From Anas platyrhynchos (lineage: Eukaryota > Chordata > Aves > Anseriformes > Anatidae), in NCBI RefSeq assembly GCF_047663525.1, contig NC_092612.1:3381501-3445500 (forward strand): 64,000 bases of DNA. Direction: 5' to 3'. Below, in pieces: positions 1 through 12,353 of the stretch. Position numbers and translations under genes: made by a program. The notes under the pieces were generated by a model. It was given only the letters and a program-made list of their open reading frames with translations, was not told the origin of the DNA and ran no database searches. How positions within the stretch are numbered: position 1 is the first letter of the stretch; every line of letters starts with the position of its first letter.

Positions 1-3000
1 TCCAACCGCTCTGCTGCATAAATAGTTGTTTCTTTTTCTGTGGAGATGGGAGCCACCAAAAATGCCTCCTTTCCTTATCCTGTAGCAGCCAAATGGCATT
101 TCATAACGCTGTGCCGTGCCTCCCTTTGGCTGATGGTTCATTTCCAGTTCTCTTGCCTTTCTGAGAGCTGGAAGGAACCACACCAGGACCACCAGGACCA
201 CTCACCTCTTTTCGTGTACCCTTCAGAGTGCAGTGAGCTGCAAGGTGTTGCATAAAGCAGCATCTCTGCTTCCAGGGGATCCTTTCTACCCAGCTCTGGA
301 AGTCAGCCCAAAGGGAGCACACGGCTGCTGACGTGGGAGAACGTGAAGGGAAATACAGGCAAGAACTCTGACCACGTTGCTACTAGCTCTTAGAAGACCT
401 TGGAGATAGATCATGGAGAGCTTAATGATGCAAACATGCTTTGAAAGTTTGACTTCTGCTTGCACCTAACAGGTCCAGAAGAGCTCACTTCCAAAAAAAA
501 AACCAACAGGCTTCCAGTTGTGTTTGGAGCCGTTCCAGAAAGCCACTTGGTGTTGCAGGTTCTCGTTGGGTGTCTTGGCCTTCTTGACCCACAGCTTGAA
601 GCCGCTGCTGGAGCCAGCCTTGGAGCCAGCAGGGAGCTCCTGAACTTTGTCATGGTTATGGCAAAGGCTGCAGGTGTTCAGCGCCCTGAATCTGGAGAGC
701 ATCTCTCAAGCCACATATAGTTTGTGAGACCAGAAAGAGCTGCCGGCTTATAATGAGTGCTGTGACTTAGGCGCATGGTTTGTAGAGGTTTTAAGGCGTA
801 GTGCATGAGTGCCAGGCTCCTGTTTGGTCACTGGGACAAAACGAGATCTGGGAATGTTGGATGTCCTAAAAAGAGTACAGGGGAGACAACCGGGGAGGAG
901 ATGTGGCTCTTCTTGGCCTTGTTTAGCCCCCAGCCCCTCTACACCCCACAAACCTTAGTTACAGCTGTGAGCTTCTGCAGAACGTCACAATGCCTAGTAA
1001 ATCTTCGGGATATACTTAAAAGCAGGAAAATACTGTGTTGGTTTCTTTTTTTTTTTTTGTATACATAGGGCAGCTGCCAGCAGCAGCACCTGCTGGAGTC
1101 GAGGGTGCTGAGCAAGGCAGGGTCGTGTCCCGAGCAGCAGTCACAAGGGGAGCTGAGCGGAGGCCGCCTGAAAACTCGGGGGGTTTCTGCTTCTTAGCAA
1201 GCTGAAACACAGCTCCCCGTCCCCAGTACTCCTCGCTGTGAGGATGAGGACTGAGGAAGGCTCACCCTGCCTGCAGCTTCTTCAGTTCTTCGTGCGGGGA
1301 ACTCTTGGAGGAGCTGGTGCCTCTGGAAAGAAAGCAGCTGTTGGTACTGTGGGCATCCGAGCGTGATGCTAACCCACGCAACGCTGCCCCTTGCATCTGA
1401 CAAATGTTTTACAACTTCGACTTCTTTGCAGGTTTTACTTAAATTTGGTGGAGGAGGCTGTGGCTGAGCAGAGAACTAATTTGTTATTTCACTAACTGGA
1501 ATAATTTACAATGGAAAGAAGCTTTTTTTAGTTAAAAGTTTTGTTTCTGATTACAGCTTCCGGTATTTTACCTCGCAGTCCACAAACACTCTTTTTAAAC
1601 TTGATTCCTGACAAGTCGCTTTTCTCAATTCTCGCATTCTTGGACTCCACCAGGGGAAAAGGAAGGCCCTGCTAATATTGCTTGGCTGTTTCCTTCCGGA
1701 GGAAGGAGGGGAGAGTTGAGAAAAAGAGGAATGAAGTAAAATGAATTTACTCTTTGCACACGTGCTGAAAGAATAGGCAGGTGTTCTTGGGAATATCTCA
1801 TTTAAATCTCTGTGTATGTGTTTCGAGAGGATGCGTCCTCACTTAGAGGAGCCAACATCCCATTGCTGGACCTAATCCTGATGGGGCTGGCATCTGAGGG
1901 TTACGTGGGCTGCTCCCGGCAGGGCTCTTCCCACGCGGGGAGGCCGAGGGAGCCGGTCGAGCACTGCTCCGCTGCCTGGAAAGATTCAGTCATTTCCACC
2001 CAAAGCGAGGAAATAAAAAGCTCGGTCAGCCATTTCATCTGGAGATACCCCGCCCTCCTCCAACAAATACGAAACAGGGAAAATGTAGGCTTGGGCCCTC
2101 ACATATCCCAGCAGTTTGCACCCATTCGGGCGATGCGATTGGGGTCGGGGCAGGCAAAATAGAAGTTACCTTTTTTTTTTTTTTTTAATTTCGGCAGAGG
2201 AAGTTATAAGGTTGATGTTGCCCCTTTGATATTTGATTTAACCCACTGACTGCCCGGGAAGGAAGGAGTCTGTTTAGTTTACCTTTGTCCTAGATTCAGT
2301 TTTAATATCTCATGTTTAAATGGGGGGGGGATCTTTATTCTTAATGATTCATGCCGCCTCAAAGCACGGTGGTTTCTACTTGTGTGCTGCCTTTCTCACT
2401 GGGGGATGCAAACAAAAGAACAATAATTTCAGACTCCTCCTTCAGTTTCCAAGAGAACCTTAGCTGCTCAGGGATAGCTCTGAATTTTAAAAGCATTTTT
2501 TTCTGCCAAATTATGTATTGATTGCACATAAAATAGCAGCACCGTAATATGCAATTTCAAACAAATGCACGGGGGTGCTTGGTTGCTTTTAATGCTCCTC
2601 CTTTATTTTTATTTTATTTTTTTTCCTCCAGCAGAAAACAAAAAGTGGATTCTGTTCCCGTAAGCCGCTCTTGCAAAATCCGCACAAACATTTATTAGTC
2701 TAGACACAAAATATTCTCAGCCGGCCTCAGCCTGACGATGGCAAAAAGAAATAAAAATAATAATAAAAAAAAAAAAAAAGAAAAGGCAAGCTAATATTGT
2801 ACTTGGCTGTGAAAAGGGAAGGGGGGAATCATGCCCCAGGCTAGTGAAGCTGTAACATTTTGCTGGGGCTGCCTACAACAACAGATGCATCTCGTTCCCC
2901 TGGGCTTCCAGTCCTGCCTATTCTCTTCTGCTGAACTTGGCCGCTCGCAAACATTCCCTGTGAGTACCACACCCCGGGCTTCTCCTGGACGCTTTTGATT

Positions 3001-4277
3001 TGATTTAATGATGGCCCCAGGCATGCTCCTCTTCACCAGGCCTGCTCTTCTGCCCCAGAAATCATGTAGCGAATTCATTGATTGGAAAACGTGCAAAATA
3101 GGTGGGATCTGGGGTGACTGGTAGAAATCAAAAGGGTTTGAAATAGGCGATGTGACCGCAGCTTAAACCTGCAGGAAGGGAGCATCGACCCGAATGGTTT
3201 ATCTGACTCTTCAGCTGCAACTTCTGTAAATACCAGCTCCTTCTCCTCATTTGCTACCATGGCAGTTTGCAGACTTCTGGTGAGTTAAAAAGACAAATCA
3301 TAGTTGTGCGCGTTTGTTTGATCAGGCCTTTACCTCAATGCTCACGTTCTCAGACTGCTGGGGTTTTATATTTTTGTCATTTTCTTAGAAAATGGCGAAT
3401 GATGCATATCCCGGCTTCCAGATGATTAGTTCCTGTTGCTCCCAATTTGAGTCAGGCTGCGTTTGGTTGGAAATGAAAATGTAATTGCAAATTCCCCTAA
3501 ACAGCACAACATGTCTGTGGTATTAATTAAAGCACTGTAAATACGTAGAATATCTGAGAATGCATTCCTTCAAGCATGGCCGTGTTTTTTTAAACCTACA
3601 GAGGAGGCAAAATAGGGTATTTAGGCTTAGTAGATGAAATGTATTGCTTCTGTGGTGGCAGATCCATGTCTTGAGATTTTAAACCTGGTGGATCTCGTGC
3701 TCGAACCTTCAAAGGAGATGTTACATAGACAATAAAACGTCCTGCTTTTCGGGGAGGACTCTCCTTAGGTCACTCAGAAAACGTCTTCAGTCTTCACTCA
3801 CTGCAGCATTCACAAAGTGAATGCCTTCCTGTAAGGTTAGTCACCGATGGCCACTCATTCCATGCTTTCACTGAGAAAAACCTTCGCAGCTTTGAATCTG
3901 AATTTCCTGCCCCGCGTTTAGGTGAGCCCGGAGCGGCGTCAGGCATTGCTGGGCTCCTCGTCCGGCGGCGCTGGTGAAGTGAAAGATGCCAAATGTGAAT
4001 TTGACAGTGAACTCGGGGGCTTGTGCTGGCCCGGTGGCTCTCTAAGCCCCCGTGTCTGAGCAGCGGGAGCATCCGAGCAGCACAGGACGGAGCTCAGCAA
4101 GAGGCTGGGGTCAGGGCACTGCTGCAAATACAAATGCTTTGCTGGCTGCAGAGGTTAACCAGGTACACAGCGCTGTTTTACTACATGGTGGAGACCTACG
4201 GAGAGTGTTTCTGCCCTCCTTTTTAGCTGAAACATCCCCAAATTCTAAGGGGAAAAGGAATAGAAGGCACTTGCGGA
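1..4277. other. Stretch without a recognised gene (block A left part)
   Basis: No exon or repeat family was recognised. The short open frames have no family features or splice context that I could support. The part around 2330-2760 is AT-rich and low in CpG, with homeobox-like ATTA/TAAT words, and reads like conserved non-coding DNA. A long T-run lies at 2171 and an A-run near 2765. The same sequence forms 33658-37934. Confidence 0.5.
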
Positions 4278-5250
4278 GTAATGTTCTAGTGAAACCCAGC
4301 CTTCCTAAAGAAGCCTGCCTGAATAATTCCTGTGAATAACAGACTGTGTTCAGCTATTTCCTAACATAGAAAGGGTGCTGACTGCTTCTTCAGAGTAACA
4401 TAAGTTAGTGATGCTACTGAAATAGTTGTGGTTCAGACGTAGATCTGATTTCTCCTAAGCACGCTGAATTCACAGCTGTTGATCCTCCAGAGGAGGCTTT
4501 GCAATTGAACACCTGGAGAACAGGTAAATTTCCCGCTGTTGTTCTCTTATTCAGAGCAGCAGCATGTGGAGGGAGACAGATGCGTTTGCTTTTTTAGTGC
4601 AATGGCTTCAGAAGCAAGAGGGGAAAAAACACTTTCTCTGGGAGCTGGAGAAGGTGTCCTAATTGCAGGAGAGGTTTCTAAATGGCATATCTTTGCAAGT
4701 GTTCCTGTAGTCCGGAGGTTTTTGTTTGTTTGTTTGCCTTTGGAAGGTTTTACTCTTAATCTTCACGTCCTTCAGCAGAAGTGAGAAATGTGATTTTATT
4801 TTGTGCAGTGTCGCGGACCCTCCGAAATCTACTGGGAAGGATGAATACCTCGCACAGTACCAATGTGATGACGGTGGAGACAAGGAGAAACCAAGAAGAT
4901 GAAAAGAACATGACCTCATTTCAAAAGAAAACGTTTTGTACGGCAAAGAGACTTCTGAGCCTGGTGAGAAATTGCAGCAAACTTCCTCTCTCAAGTGTGA
5001 CACTGAATGTAGCTCTAAAAAGCTTTCCTCCTCAGCTATTGCAGAGAGATGCCAAGGTAGAAAGGACGAGACGAAAAACACTGAGAAAGAGCATTACCAA
5101 AGCAAGAGGGAACATGCTCCTACTGAAGAGAAGGAGAGTCAAAAAGCAGGTCCTTCCAGCAAAAGGAGGTGTTCTCTGAGCGTGGAAGTTGTGGAGCAAA
5201 AGCGTCACAAGCAGGAGCACTGGGAGGGAAGCAGGTACAGATCTTGACAG
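4278..5250 (+). pseudogene. USP42-like C-terminal fragment (block A)
   Basis: After a likely splice acceptor at 4808, a frame encodes the Lys/Arg/Glu/Ser-rich tail typical of USP42, a nuclear deubiquitinase of the USP36/42 group. Short stretches such as EKEHYQSKRE resemble the human USP42 tail (DRGHYRSRRER). The frame has a TGA stop at 4900-4902. The USP similarity ends near 5250, where the sequence jumps to a TTA microsatellite. Compared with the paralogous piece at 12354-13527, about 251 bases (12621-12871) are missing near 4545, with CTC at the join. No catalytic domain is linked, so this is a broken fragment. The family call rests on the related pieces at 53650-54239. Confidence 0.7.
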
Positions 5251-5265
5251 AGTCAAAAAGCAGGT

Positions 5266-5271
5266 TTATTA

Positions 5272-5319
<48 letters not shown>
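5266..5319 (+). repeat. (TTA)n microsatellite
   Basis: About 18 TTA/ATT units directly follow the end of the USP42-like fragment. The length is the same in the second copy at 38923-38976. Confidence 0.97.
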
Positions 5320-5323
<4 letters not shown>

Positions 5324-5849
5324 GCCATTAGTCCTGTGAATCCAGCCGCTTTCCTTACTAACAGAGTTTCTGTCCTCCTTTTGGTGACATCTCAGAGGCT
5401 CTTCCTGTCTCACAGCCTCGTTGGGGAGTGAGGAGAGGGCGTGTGTATGGGGGAGCAGTTCCCTAACATGCAGCCCCCTTCTTGCTGCAGGGCCCAATGA
5501 GGTGGCTGGGCCGCAGGGGCTGTGTTAAGGAGTGGCCCTGCACCCCTCTGACATGAGCACGGGTCACAGAGGGACACCTCCGCATCACAATGGCAGCTCC
5601 CCTTATGCCACAGCGTGCCAGGCCCTTTCTGTCATCGCCTCAGTGAGCTCGGGCGTTGAAGGAGGCTCTTGCATCCAGTTTTCTCTGGAGGACACGAGAA
5701 GTCTCTCCTGTAGCTCAGAGTCTCAGAGGACAAAGGGAGGCGTAGGACGGTGCAGGAGCTATTTGGTGAAGCACAGAGGGCATCAAAAAGGGAGGAAACA
5801 TCACAGATCTTTCACTCTCTAGCCTGACGTGCTGACCCAAAGCAGGATC
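5320..5849. other. Likely 5' flank of the CCDC81-like module
   Basis: No repeat was recognised. The stretch sits directly upstream of the first CCDC81-like coding exon and may hold its promoter or 5' UTR. A 96-residue open frame at 5532-5822 has no family features and is not called a gene. Confidence 0.4.
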
Positions 5850-8457
5850 ATGACAAACTTGGAAGCGCTAATCACCAACATTGAGCGCTGCAGTGAGGTT
5901 GAGGGCTGCACCAAGGTCACGTTTCCCACACTCAAGAAGCTTTCTGTCAATGGTAAGGCATTTGGGACCTCTTATGAGTGTAGCTATAGACTGATACGAA
6001 CTCTACAAATTGTGGAAAGCGAGGTTCTTGTCTGCGGGGGAGGCCCCAAGGGTGCTGTGTGTGTGGCGTTGTGCCCTGCCCGTGGTGGCAGTCCTGTGGC
6101 CGGGTTCCGCTTGCTGATGGGTCACACGTGGAGATCTGTCTCTGAAGGGAAAGATGCGTGCACGGTTGGAAGAAGGCTGAGGTTCCTGCAGTTCCTGATG
6201 GGCTCCCAAGAAACTGCCAGAAATACATGTGTCAGGAGGAGATCTGCTGACTTGTCAGCATTTCAGCAAGGCCTCTCATGAAGGGGCTGAGCCCCTCCCT
6301 GCCTGTGGCTTCTTCCTGCTGCAGCCTCCTGTGCCTCATGGCTCTCAGAAAAGGCTTAGGGCTAAGAGAGGCCCTCCCATTTCAGATGCCTACAGGCTGC
6401 ATTCCCTTGTCCAAAACGCTTTTAAGAGCTCCTGCAGCTGCAGACCTTTCCTGGGACGTGGCAGAGCTGTTAGACTGGTATCAGTCAAAAATTCATCCAG
6501 AGTCACAGATGGATTCATCCTGGGAGCTGTGTTAGATCACACCTGCATCTGCAAACGCCTTGTAAAGAAATGTGCTGATGGGCCATGGACTTGCTGACTT
6601 TGAGCTTGACATGTCCTTCCCTTGCTTTCCAGATGTCATCACAATTTGGGGTGGTGTGTCCAAGCAGGTTCGGCAATTGCTCATGATGACGAAGGTGGGA
6701 CTGCACCCTACCCCTCCCCTCACCCCACGGCTTCAGGAAGTCCTGGCAGCCCTGTGCCAGCAAGTGCCATTGCTCTTCCCAGAGCCGCACTGACACGTAC
6801 AGATGTGCCCCAAGCGTGCCAAAGACCAGCTTCTCTGTAAATTGAAATAATTGTAATAATTGAAACCAACCCAACAGAAAATCAAGTATTTATAGTTATA
6901 TCAAAGATACAAAACGGTAGGAAAATGTGTTCAGAACTTGCTGGGGCTTCGCTGTTCTTCGCTTTCAGAGTGGAGAGAGCAAACAGACAGCTGGGGATGC
7001 TTCCAGGGTTAACCCCAATTGCTGGAAGGGACCTAGCTGAAGGATGGGCTAGACCTCCTCCACCTGCTTTACTTCACCGCGCATTTTCTTGAGGGGCAAA
7101 GGAAGGAGAGAAAATGCCCCGAGTATGTGGGTCTTCTCATGAGCTTTCCCAGCTCCCCCAGCTTACCCCATGCCGCGTTGGGAGTGGGCAGGGCACAGGG
7201 CACCCCGTTGCAAGATGTCACAAGTCCTCACTCTGTTTTCCAACTTAAACATGCTTCCCCTTCTTTTCTTTACCAGCCTCGGGCCGTCACTGTAACAGGA
7301 CTGGGGACATTCCATATTAAAAAATGGCTATCTTTTGAAAATGGCCAGGTGTTCACATTTCGGAGACCTGTGTTTTCACCGTCCAAGACTCTTGGACAGA
7401 TTCGTAACCTGAAACACCGTTGTGTACGCGTTCCTGGTAAGAATACCAATTAAAGTCTTGTTTTCCCATGTGTACATATATTAAGGGGTTATGCCGATTG
7501 CTGTTTAGAAGTGCTGATAGGCAACTCAGATGCCGTCAGAAGGCCCTGAGAGAGAGAAGAGATGGCTGGCATAGAAACCCATCAATGGCCAGATTTGCTG
7601 TAATTTCTGTCAACTGCTGCCATTGCTTTGGCTACTGTGTGCCATGGATGAGACCTGCGCAGCACTAAGAGCTTGGTGCTTCATTTGGGGTGGGTCTTCT
7701 CTTTCCAATGACTCTCAGCTTCTCCTGGATAATAGGAACTTCTGTCAGGCAGCCCTGGGGTAAAGGGCATTGGTACCAAAAGCAGAGACATTTGTTCCTG
7801 AGTTTTGAAGGCCACAGGGACTATCCAGAACTGTCTGGAAGAGTTCTTGTGCTTGCCTGTCTCAGTGCGAGGCAGGTCTCCCCAGACCAGGCGTGCACTG
7901 AGCCTGGGCTCTTTGCATGGGAACCAGCCGCATTCCTTTTGCCTCCTCCTCCTGTGTTCCGCAGACGGCTGAGGTCATTGGGTCCTGTCTCTGGGCTGAG
8001 GAGTCACAGCTGTGCACTTGGTACATTGATGGAATGATTTCAGTTTCTCTTGAGGGGGGGCATACATCAGCTGCTTTAAGGAGTCGTACAAGGCTTAGAC
8101 TACAGCAGTTACAGCAGCATGTTTTAGCTGGAAGCTCCTGGCACTTTGTTTGAATCTGTTCAACTGCAGTGCAAGTTGCATTGTTCCTCATTTTTTCCAG
8201 ATGATATGAAGATAGTGGTGCTGAGCTATGAGAATATGCGCCTGAACGTCCCGTACAGCAAGGAAATAGTGCAGAGCTGTTTGGAGGAGACCTTGCAATA
8301 CTTCTACCGCATCCTCACAAATAGGGAGGACACGGACTTCACCTTAAAGGATTTTGGCACTCTTGCTATCCGAGGGCAAAGAGTGAAAATGACGTTTTCT
8401 GAAGGGTTTTTACACAGTCTCAACAAGTCCACATACGTGGTAGAGAAGCTGATTGCT
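5850..8457 (+). CDS. CCDC81-like HU-domain module, four exons (block A)
   Basis: Exons 5850-5952, 6633-6694, 7277-7436 and 8201-8457 all have AG acceptors and GT donors, and their phases fit (1, 0, 1, 0). They give 194 codons from ATG 5850. Exons 1-3 make a first HU-type domain, with FPTLKKLS, a DVITIWGGVSKQV helix and a GLGTF beta-arm motif. Exon 4 makes a second, with EFTFK-like DFTLKDFGTLAIR. This is the two-HU layout of the CCDC81 N-terminus, which in mammals is a centrosome-associated protein. No stop interrupts it. In this copy no downstream exon follows: after the donor at 8457 comes block B. It is either a short gene or a truncated copy. The family call is good; whether it is expressed is unknown. 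Confidence 0.72.
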
Positions 8458-8839
8458 GTAAGTTTATTGTTTCTGCAGTCCTACTTAGAGAGGGTGTACT
8501 GCCACTTACGGCCCCGCTTTTTCACCTGGAAAAAGCGACCACATGACGTAGACTGAGGAGCCCTGCTATTCTTGCACTTGTTTTTTGTTCCGTTTCGTTT
8601 TGTTTTGTTTTGTTTTTCCCTACTAGTATAGGCTTAAGAAGATAGAGAAATGTGCTGATGAAACAATTTTTAGTAAAAAAAGACAGCTTGGTACATCTCC
8701 TTACAAAAAATAAATAAATAAATACAAACTTGAACTCGAAAATCACGGTGTCAAGTCAGATAAGTGAAGAAACATTACCCCTTTAAAGAGCACAAAAAGT
8801 CAAAAGAAATTGGAAAAGTAACAGGCTGGCAACTGAAAG
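8458..8839. other. Intron-like segment with GTTTT repeats
   Basis: This segment follows the donor of the second HU exon. If the donor is not used, the frame reads on to a TGA near 8556. It contains a GTTTT pentanucleotide run near 8590-8620 and AAAT units near 8706-8723. No gene was seen. The copy in B' lies at about 54586-54967. Confidence 0.6.
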
Positions 8840-9065
8840 CCATGTATTGTCTGTGAAGCATCGGATAGGTTGTGATTACCCAGACAATGGGGAAACAGGA
8901 GGCTCCCGGTCGTCGGGAAATAAAGGATATAAACTGTACGATGTGACTAGTAGGTGCGCTCCTGCTTGTGGGACGCCCGCCATTGCAACCGCGAATAAAA
9001 ATGCTACTTCACTGACGGAGATCCTCGCCTGAGCCTATGTTACTGCCTACAGAGTGTTTCTCGCA
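8840..9065 (+). mobile_element. LTR fragment of an old endogenous retrovirus
   Basis: The arrangement is LTR-like: a TATA-like GGATATAAA, then GAATAAAAATG as a polyadenylation-type signal, then a short U5-like tail ending around CTCGCA. It is a fossil fragment with no coding part attached, shared with the B' copy, so it predates that duplication. The exact family was not determined. Confidence 0.5.
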
Positions 9066-9119
9066 GTGTGACACTGGAGTTCTGAAAACCTGTCACCGAT
9101 TTTACAGAAAAAGCGATTT

Positions 9120-9460
9120 TCCGGGGGGGAGGGGAGGCGGAAGCCCTGCCCGCCTCGATCCCCGGCTCCGCTGCACAACGCGCCTCCCCCGAGCCGATCG
9201 CCTCGGCGAGTGGCCGCGAAATGGCGGCGACGCCCGACGTAAACGGCCCGCCGCTGCCGCTGCCGGCTCCCCCCACAGCTCGGCAGCCTCCCCTCGCGAG
9301 GGCTGCCGGCGCCTGCCGGCTCCCTCGGCTGCCTCGGGTGGCCTCGGGTGGCCTCGGTGCCGGGAAACAAGCCCTGCCCGCCTCGATCCCCCGCTCCGCT
9401 GCACAACGTGTCCGCCCCAGAGCCGACCGTCTCGGCGAGTCACTCCGGTCATGCTTAGCT
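9120..9460. repeat. GC-rich block with two ~71-bp direct repeats
   Basis: CpG-dense sequence contains two near-identical units at 9141-9211 and 9369-9440, both opening with AAGCCCTGCC and closing with CTCGGCGAGT. A shorter triplication of GGCCTCGGGT lies between them. The block sits between two LTR fragments. It could be part of an element or a captured CpG-island promoter. All its open frames are compositional. Confidence 0.75.
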
Positions 9461-9499
9461 ATTACACATAAATGCCAAGGTACAAAGTGTTGTAAGTTG

Positions 9500-9860
9500 C
9501 CCCCTTAATAAATTTTCAGAGAGCATTGCATTAAGAATAGGAAGGAGTTTATTGAGTAAGCAACAGCAAGCAAAACAGCGCTGGGCGGCCGGGGAGTCTC
9601 GGCTCCGCCAATGGTGCGCACCTCACCCCCGCCAGGGTCCCTTTTTATATTTTGGTAATTCCGGGATTACGCAGCACATCCTGGTATATTCTGCGACTGC
9701 GCGCACTGTTGCTAGGGAGTCGTCTCTGTCCCTCTGGTGGTCGTGAAGATGAAGGCCGTGGTCTTCCTCGGCGTTGTGGTTCAACTTTTTTTTTTTTTTA
9801 TTTGGTCATGTTGGCCCAGCGTGAGACAGGAAGGCAAGATGTTGATACACCACTTTAGCA
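9500..9860 (-). mobile_element. LTR fragment, reverse orientation
   Basis: Read on the minus strand it has a TATA-like AATATAAAAAGG, a GC-rich R/U5-like part and a CTCAATAAACTCC polyadenylation-type signal. This order fits an avian ERV LTR of ERVK-like appearance. It is a fossil, and the same copy is present in B'. Confidence 0.55.
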
Positions 9861-10179
9861 ACTTATCAGGAGGTGGTTACATGAGCTTTGCAGCAGTGTC
9901 TTTGAACAAAAGAGGCAGCTGAGATGCAGAAGGAGAGAAGGGGAGGGGGTTCTTTTTTTTGTTCCATTAAGCAAAAGAATTTTCAGTGTCTAGCCAAGTA
10001 TTATACAGCTCCTTACTTCAGCAGGGAGCTCTCACAAGTCCTGCTCCTCAAACAGAACTCCTTGTTTTTATAATACAAAAGACAATGAACAAACATTTAT
10101 TGTGTATTACACAAAGGACATATCTGAAAACTACGTACCTGTTAATGACTTAATGACTCGCCTATTTCAAAGCTGGATA

Positions 10180-11967
10180 AAGTTGTGGAAAGCCAGTCCT
10201 CTAAACCAAATGAAGAACTTGGTGATAGAAAACTGGGAAGACGACACCATGCACATGAAAAACAAACAAACAAACAAACAAACAAAAAACATTAAAAAGA
10301 AAGATACATGACACTAAAAAACCTGACAAAGAGCATTACCGAAGAAAGAGAGGACATTGTGATGCAGAAGAGAAGAAGACTCAAAACAGGAGCAAAAAGA
10401 TGGTCCTTCCAGCAAGAGGAGGTGCTCTCAGAGAAGTTGTTGAGCAAAAGCTCACAAGCAGGAGCACTGGGAGGGAAGCAGGTACAGATCTTTCCCTCGT
10501 GAAAGAAACAGCCCTGAGAATGGCAGAAGAGCAGTCAAATACTCAAAGTACAGATCTGGCAGCGGAGGAAGATCAGAACAAGGTAGCAATAGATATTACC
10601 GATCCAAAGGGGAAAGAAGTTGGAGCAGAGAAAGATACTATCGAGATGAAGCACAGAGATGAGAAAGATGTAGCTATTACAATGATTACTATTCACCTCA
10701 TGCGACAGGAGACAGTAGAGAGAGAAAGTTCTCTCACGGCGATGCAGCCTTTGACAAATGGACTGCAACTTAGTACGGCAGGTCACATAAGCATTATCAT
10801 TACAAAAGTGGATGGCCTCACGGTTCCCTCTTGAGAGATGAAGATGGACGTCGCTTTAGCACACCCCGAGCAGACTTGCATCGTTGCTTGGTACCTCAGC
10901 AACATTCTGGAAGACATTCTCGTGAAAGACATGCGCTTCCACCTGTGTCAGCTCATTTGGAGAACTGTCGCCAGAAAAATGAAACAGAAGGAAACAGAAA
11001 AAGAAAATCTACCCGTGCAGAAGGTAGTGAAAGTGAAATAGAAAGGAAAGACAGAAAGATAGAAAAGGAGCTTTTAGGTGGTGAAAAAAATGCAAAACTA
11101 TCACAAGTTCTAGAAGAAAAAGAAGTCCAAGGATAAACATGGAGAGAAGGATTCCAAGTAAGCAAGGATTCCAGCATACTCCGCATTTTTTATCCTAATT
11201 CTTTTCTGGGTGCTTCTCATGTCTTCCTTTTTTTTTTTTTTTTTTTCTGGTAGTTTCTAAGTTACTTAGATAGCATCAGCTGGCTGGGGATCATGTTGTT
11301 AGGTTGATCAGTGAAGACAGGAAAGCTATTGCTGAATTGTGTCAGAGCACTAGCTTTGGACCACATAGTTCGAATCACATCCGTACACCATTCCGGATTA
11401 GGTTAAAAGTTTTTTTCTGCTTGCACGTATTCCAGAGCTAGCCATTGTTAATGATCTGTGAACAAACCAGGACCTATGGTCCTTCAATCTGAGGGCTTAA
11501 GTTTGCTGCATCTAAAGTAAGTTGCGTGTGCACAAAGCACCACAAAATAGCTGACATGCTGCAAATCATCACCTGTGGTAAAATAAATAAAGTTTCATAT
11601 AGGCAACAAGTGCCACATCTTTTTTTCTCTTTTAAACTTGCATGTTTCTTTCAGACTTCAGGATTTGTGTTTCTGTGCGCTCCACTTTGACAATGCCAAT
11701 CGCAAGCGTAAGCAAAGGAAGAAAAAGGAGAAGAAAAAGAAGAAAAAGGAGAAACACCAGGAAAGTGAAAGGGTCCTTGGAACACTTAGATCTTTGTTTC
11801 CAGAAGATAACGCGGGAGAAGAAGGAAGAATCCCATCCTCCAGATGGCTCTTCATGTGAGCAATGCAGAAGCAAGGGCAGTAAACAACCTTACAAGGAAA
11901 GAAAGCCTTCCAGTGCACGCGGAAGCAAGAAATACAGCTCCATCGCATCCAACGACTATACTAAAGG
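10180..11967 (+). pseudogene. USP42-like C-terminal tail (block B)
   Basis: This reads as the basic tail of USP42 in order. A DKEHYRRKRGH stretch comes first, then an Arg/Ser/Tyr-rich part (KYSKYRSGSGG and GERSWSRERYYRDE, compare human GERGWGREKFY), then an NETEGNRKRKSTR segment. After a likely intron with acceptor near 11654 comes a poly-Lys exon ([13 protein letters not shown]). These parts lie in different frames and are interrupted by in-frame stops near 10660 and 10770. An (AAAC)n run at 10257-10290 also sets the frame. It is a decayed host-gene fragment. No catalytic domain is attached in this copy. Confidence 0.72.
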
Positions 11968-12353
11968 TAAGTGGCAGCAGCGTGTTTGAGGAATTCCTTT
12001 TCTATTAAAGTAGAGACTATTTCAAACAGTGTTGAAGTGCTTGGTGACTTACCAGTGTGCAGATTTATTATCAAATCCAAAAACCCCGACTTGGTAGACT
12101 ATTTTTTTCCCAATTTTGAATGAGCACTAGGAAAGAAGGGCTGAAATAAAGAGGTGAAAGGCAAATAGTTTTCATTTGGTGTGATGATTAAGTGTCAAAG
12201 AAGAGGAAGAGTTGCAAGATCGCTTCTTAAATTCAGTCCAGCCAAGTAGGAAAAGTAAATGTGGACAGCTGTATCTTGGCAAAGAAGATAGTAGGCAGCA
12301 AGGAGGTTTAGCAGTCAAGATGGAAGGTGATGCCATGAGGCTTACAGGCTAGG

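Larger units (their letters stand above)
1..8495 (+). repeat. Segmental duplication block A, copy 1
   Basis: This block reappears in the same orientation at 33658-42152. Every reading frame I compared is identical, and the offset stays at 33657 from base 1 to base 8495, so there is no net insertion or deletion. Even the TTA microsatellite at 5266-5319 has the same length. The match stops abruptly after 8495, where the two copies continue with unrelated DNA. The left edge is cut by the window, so the true unit may be longer. It carries a USP42-like tail fragment and the four CCDC81-like HU exons. Such identity means a very recent duplication, gene conversion or a false assembly duplication. 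Confidence 0.95.

Noticed and set aside
411-720. Open frames on both strands of about 80 residues near the left edge
   Set aside because: Suggestive Lys-rich residues on the minus strand, but no recognised family and no convincing splice sites.
4809-5250. RBBP6-like tail
   Set aside because: The Lys/Arg/Ser-rich tail first suggested RBBP6, but the catalytic exon at 54119 and several tail motifs fit USP42 better.
9040-9508. Overlapping open frames of 78-144 residues in the GC-rich block
   Set aside because: Same compositional effect, on both strands, and mirrored in the B' copy. No family features.
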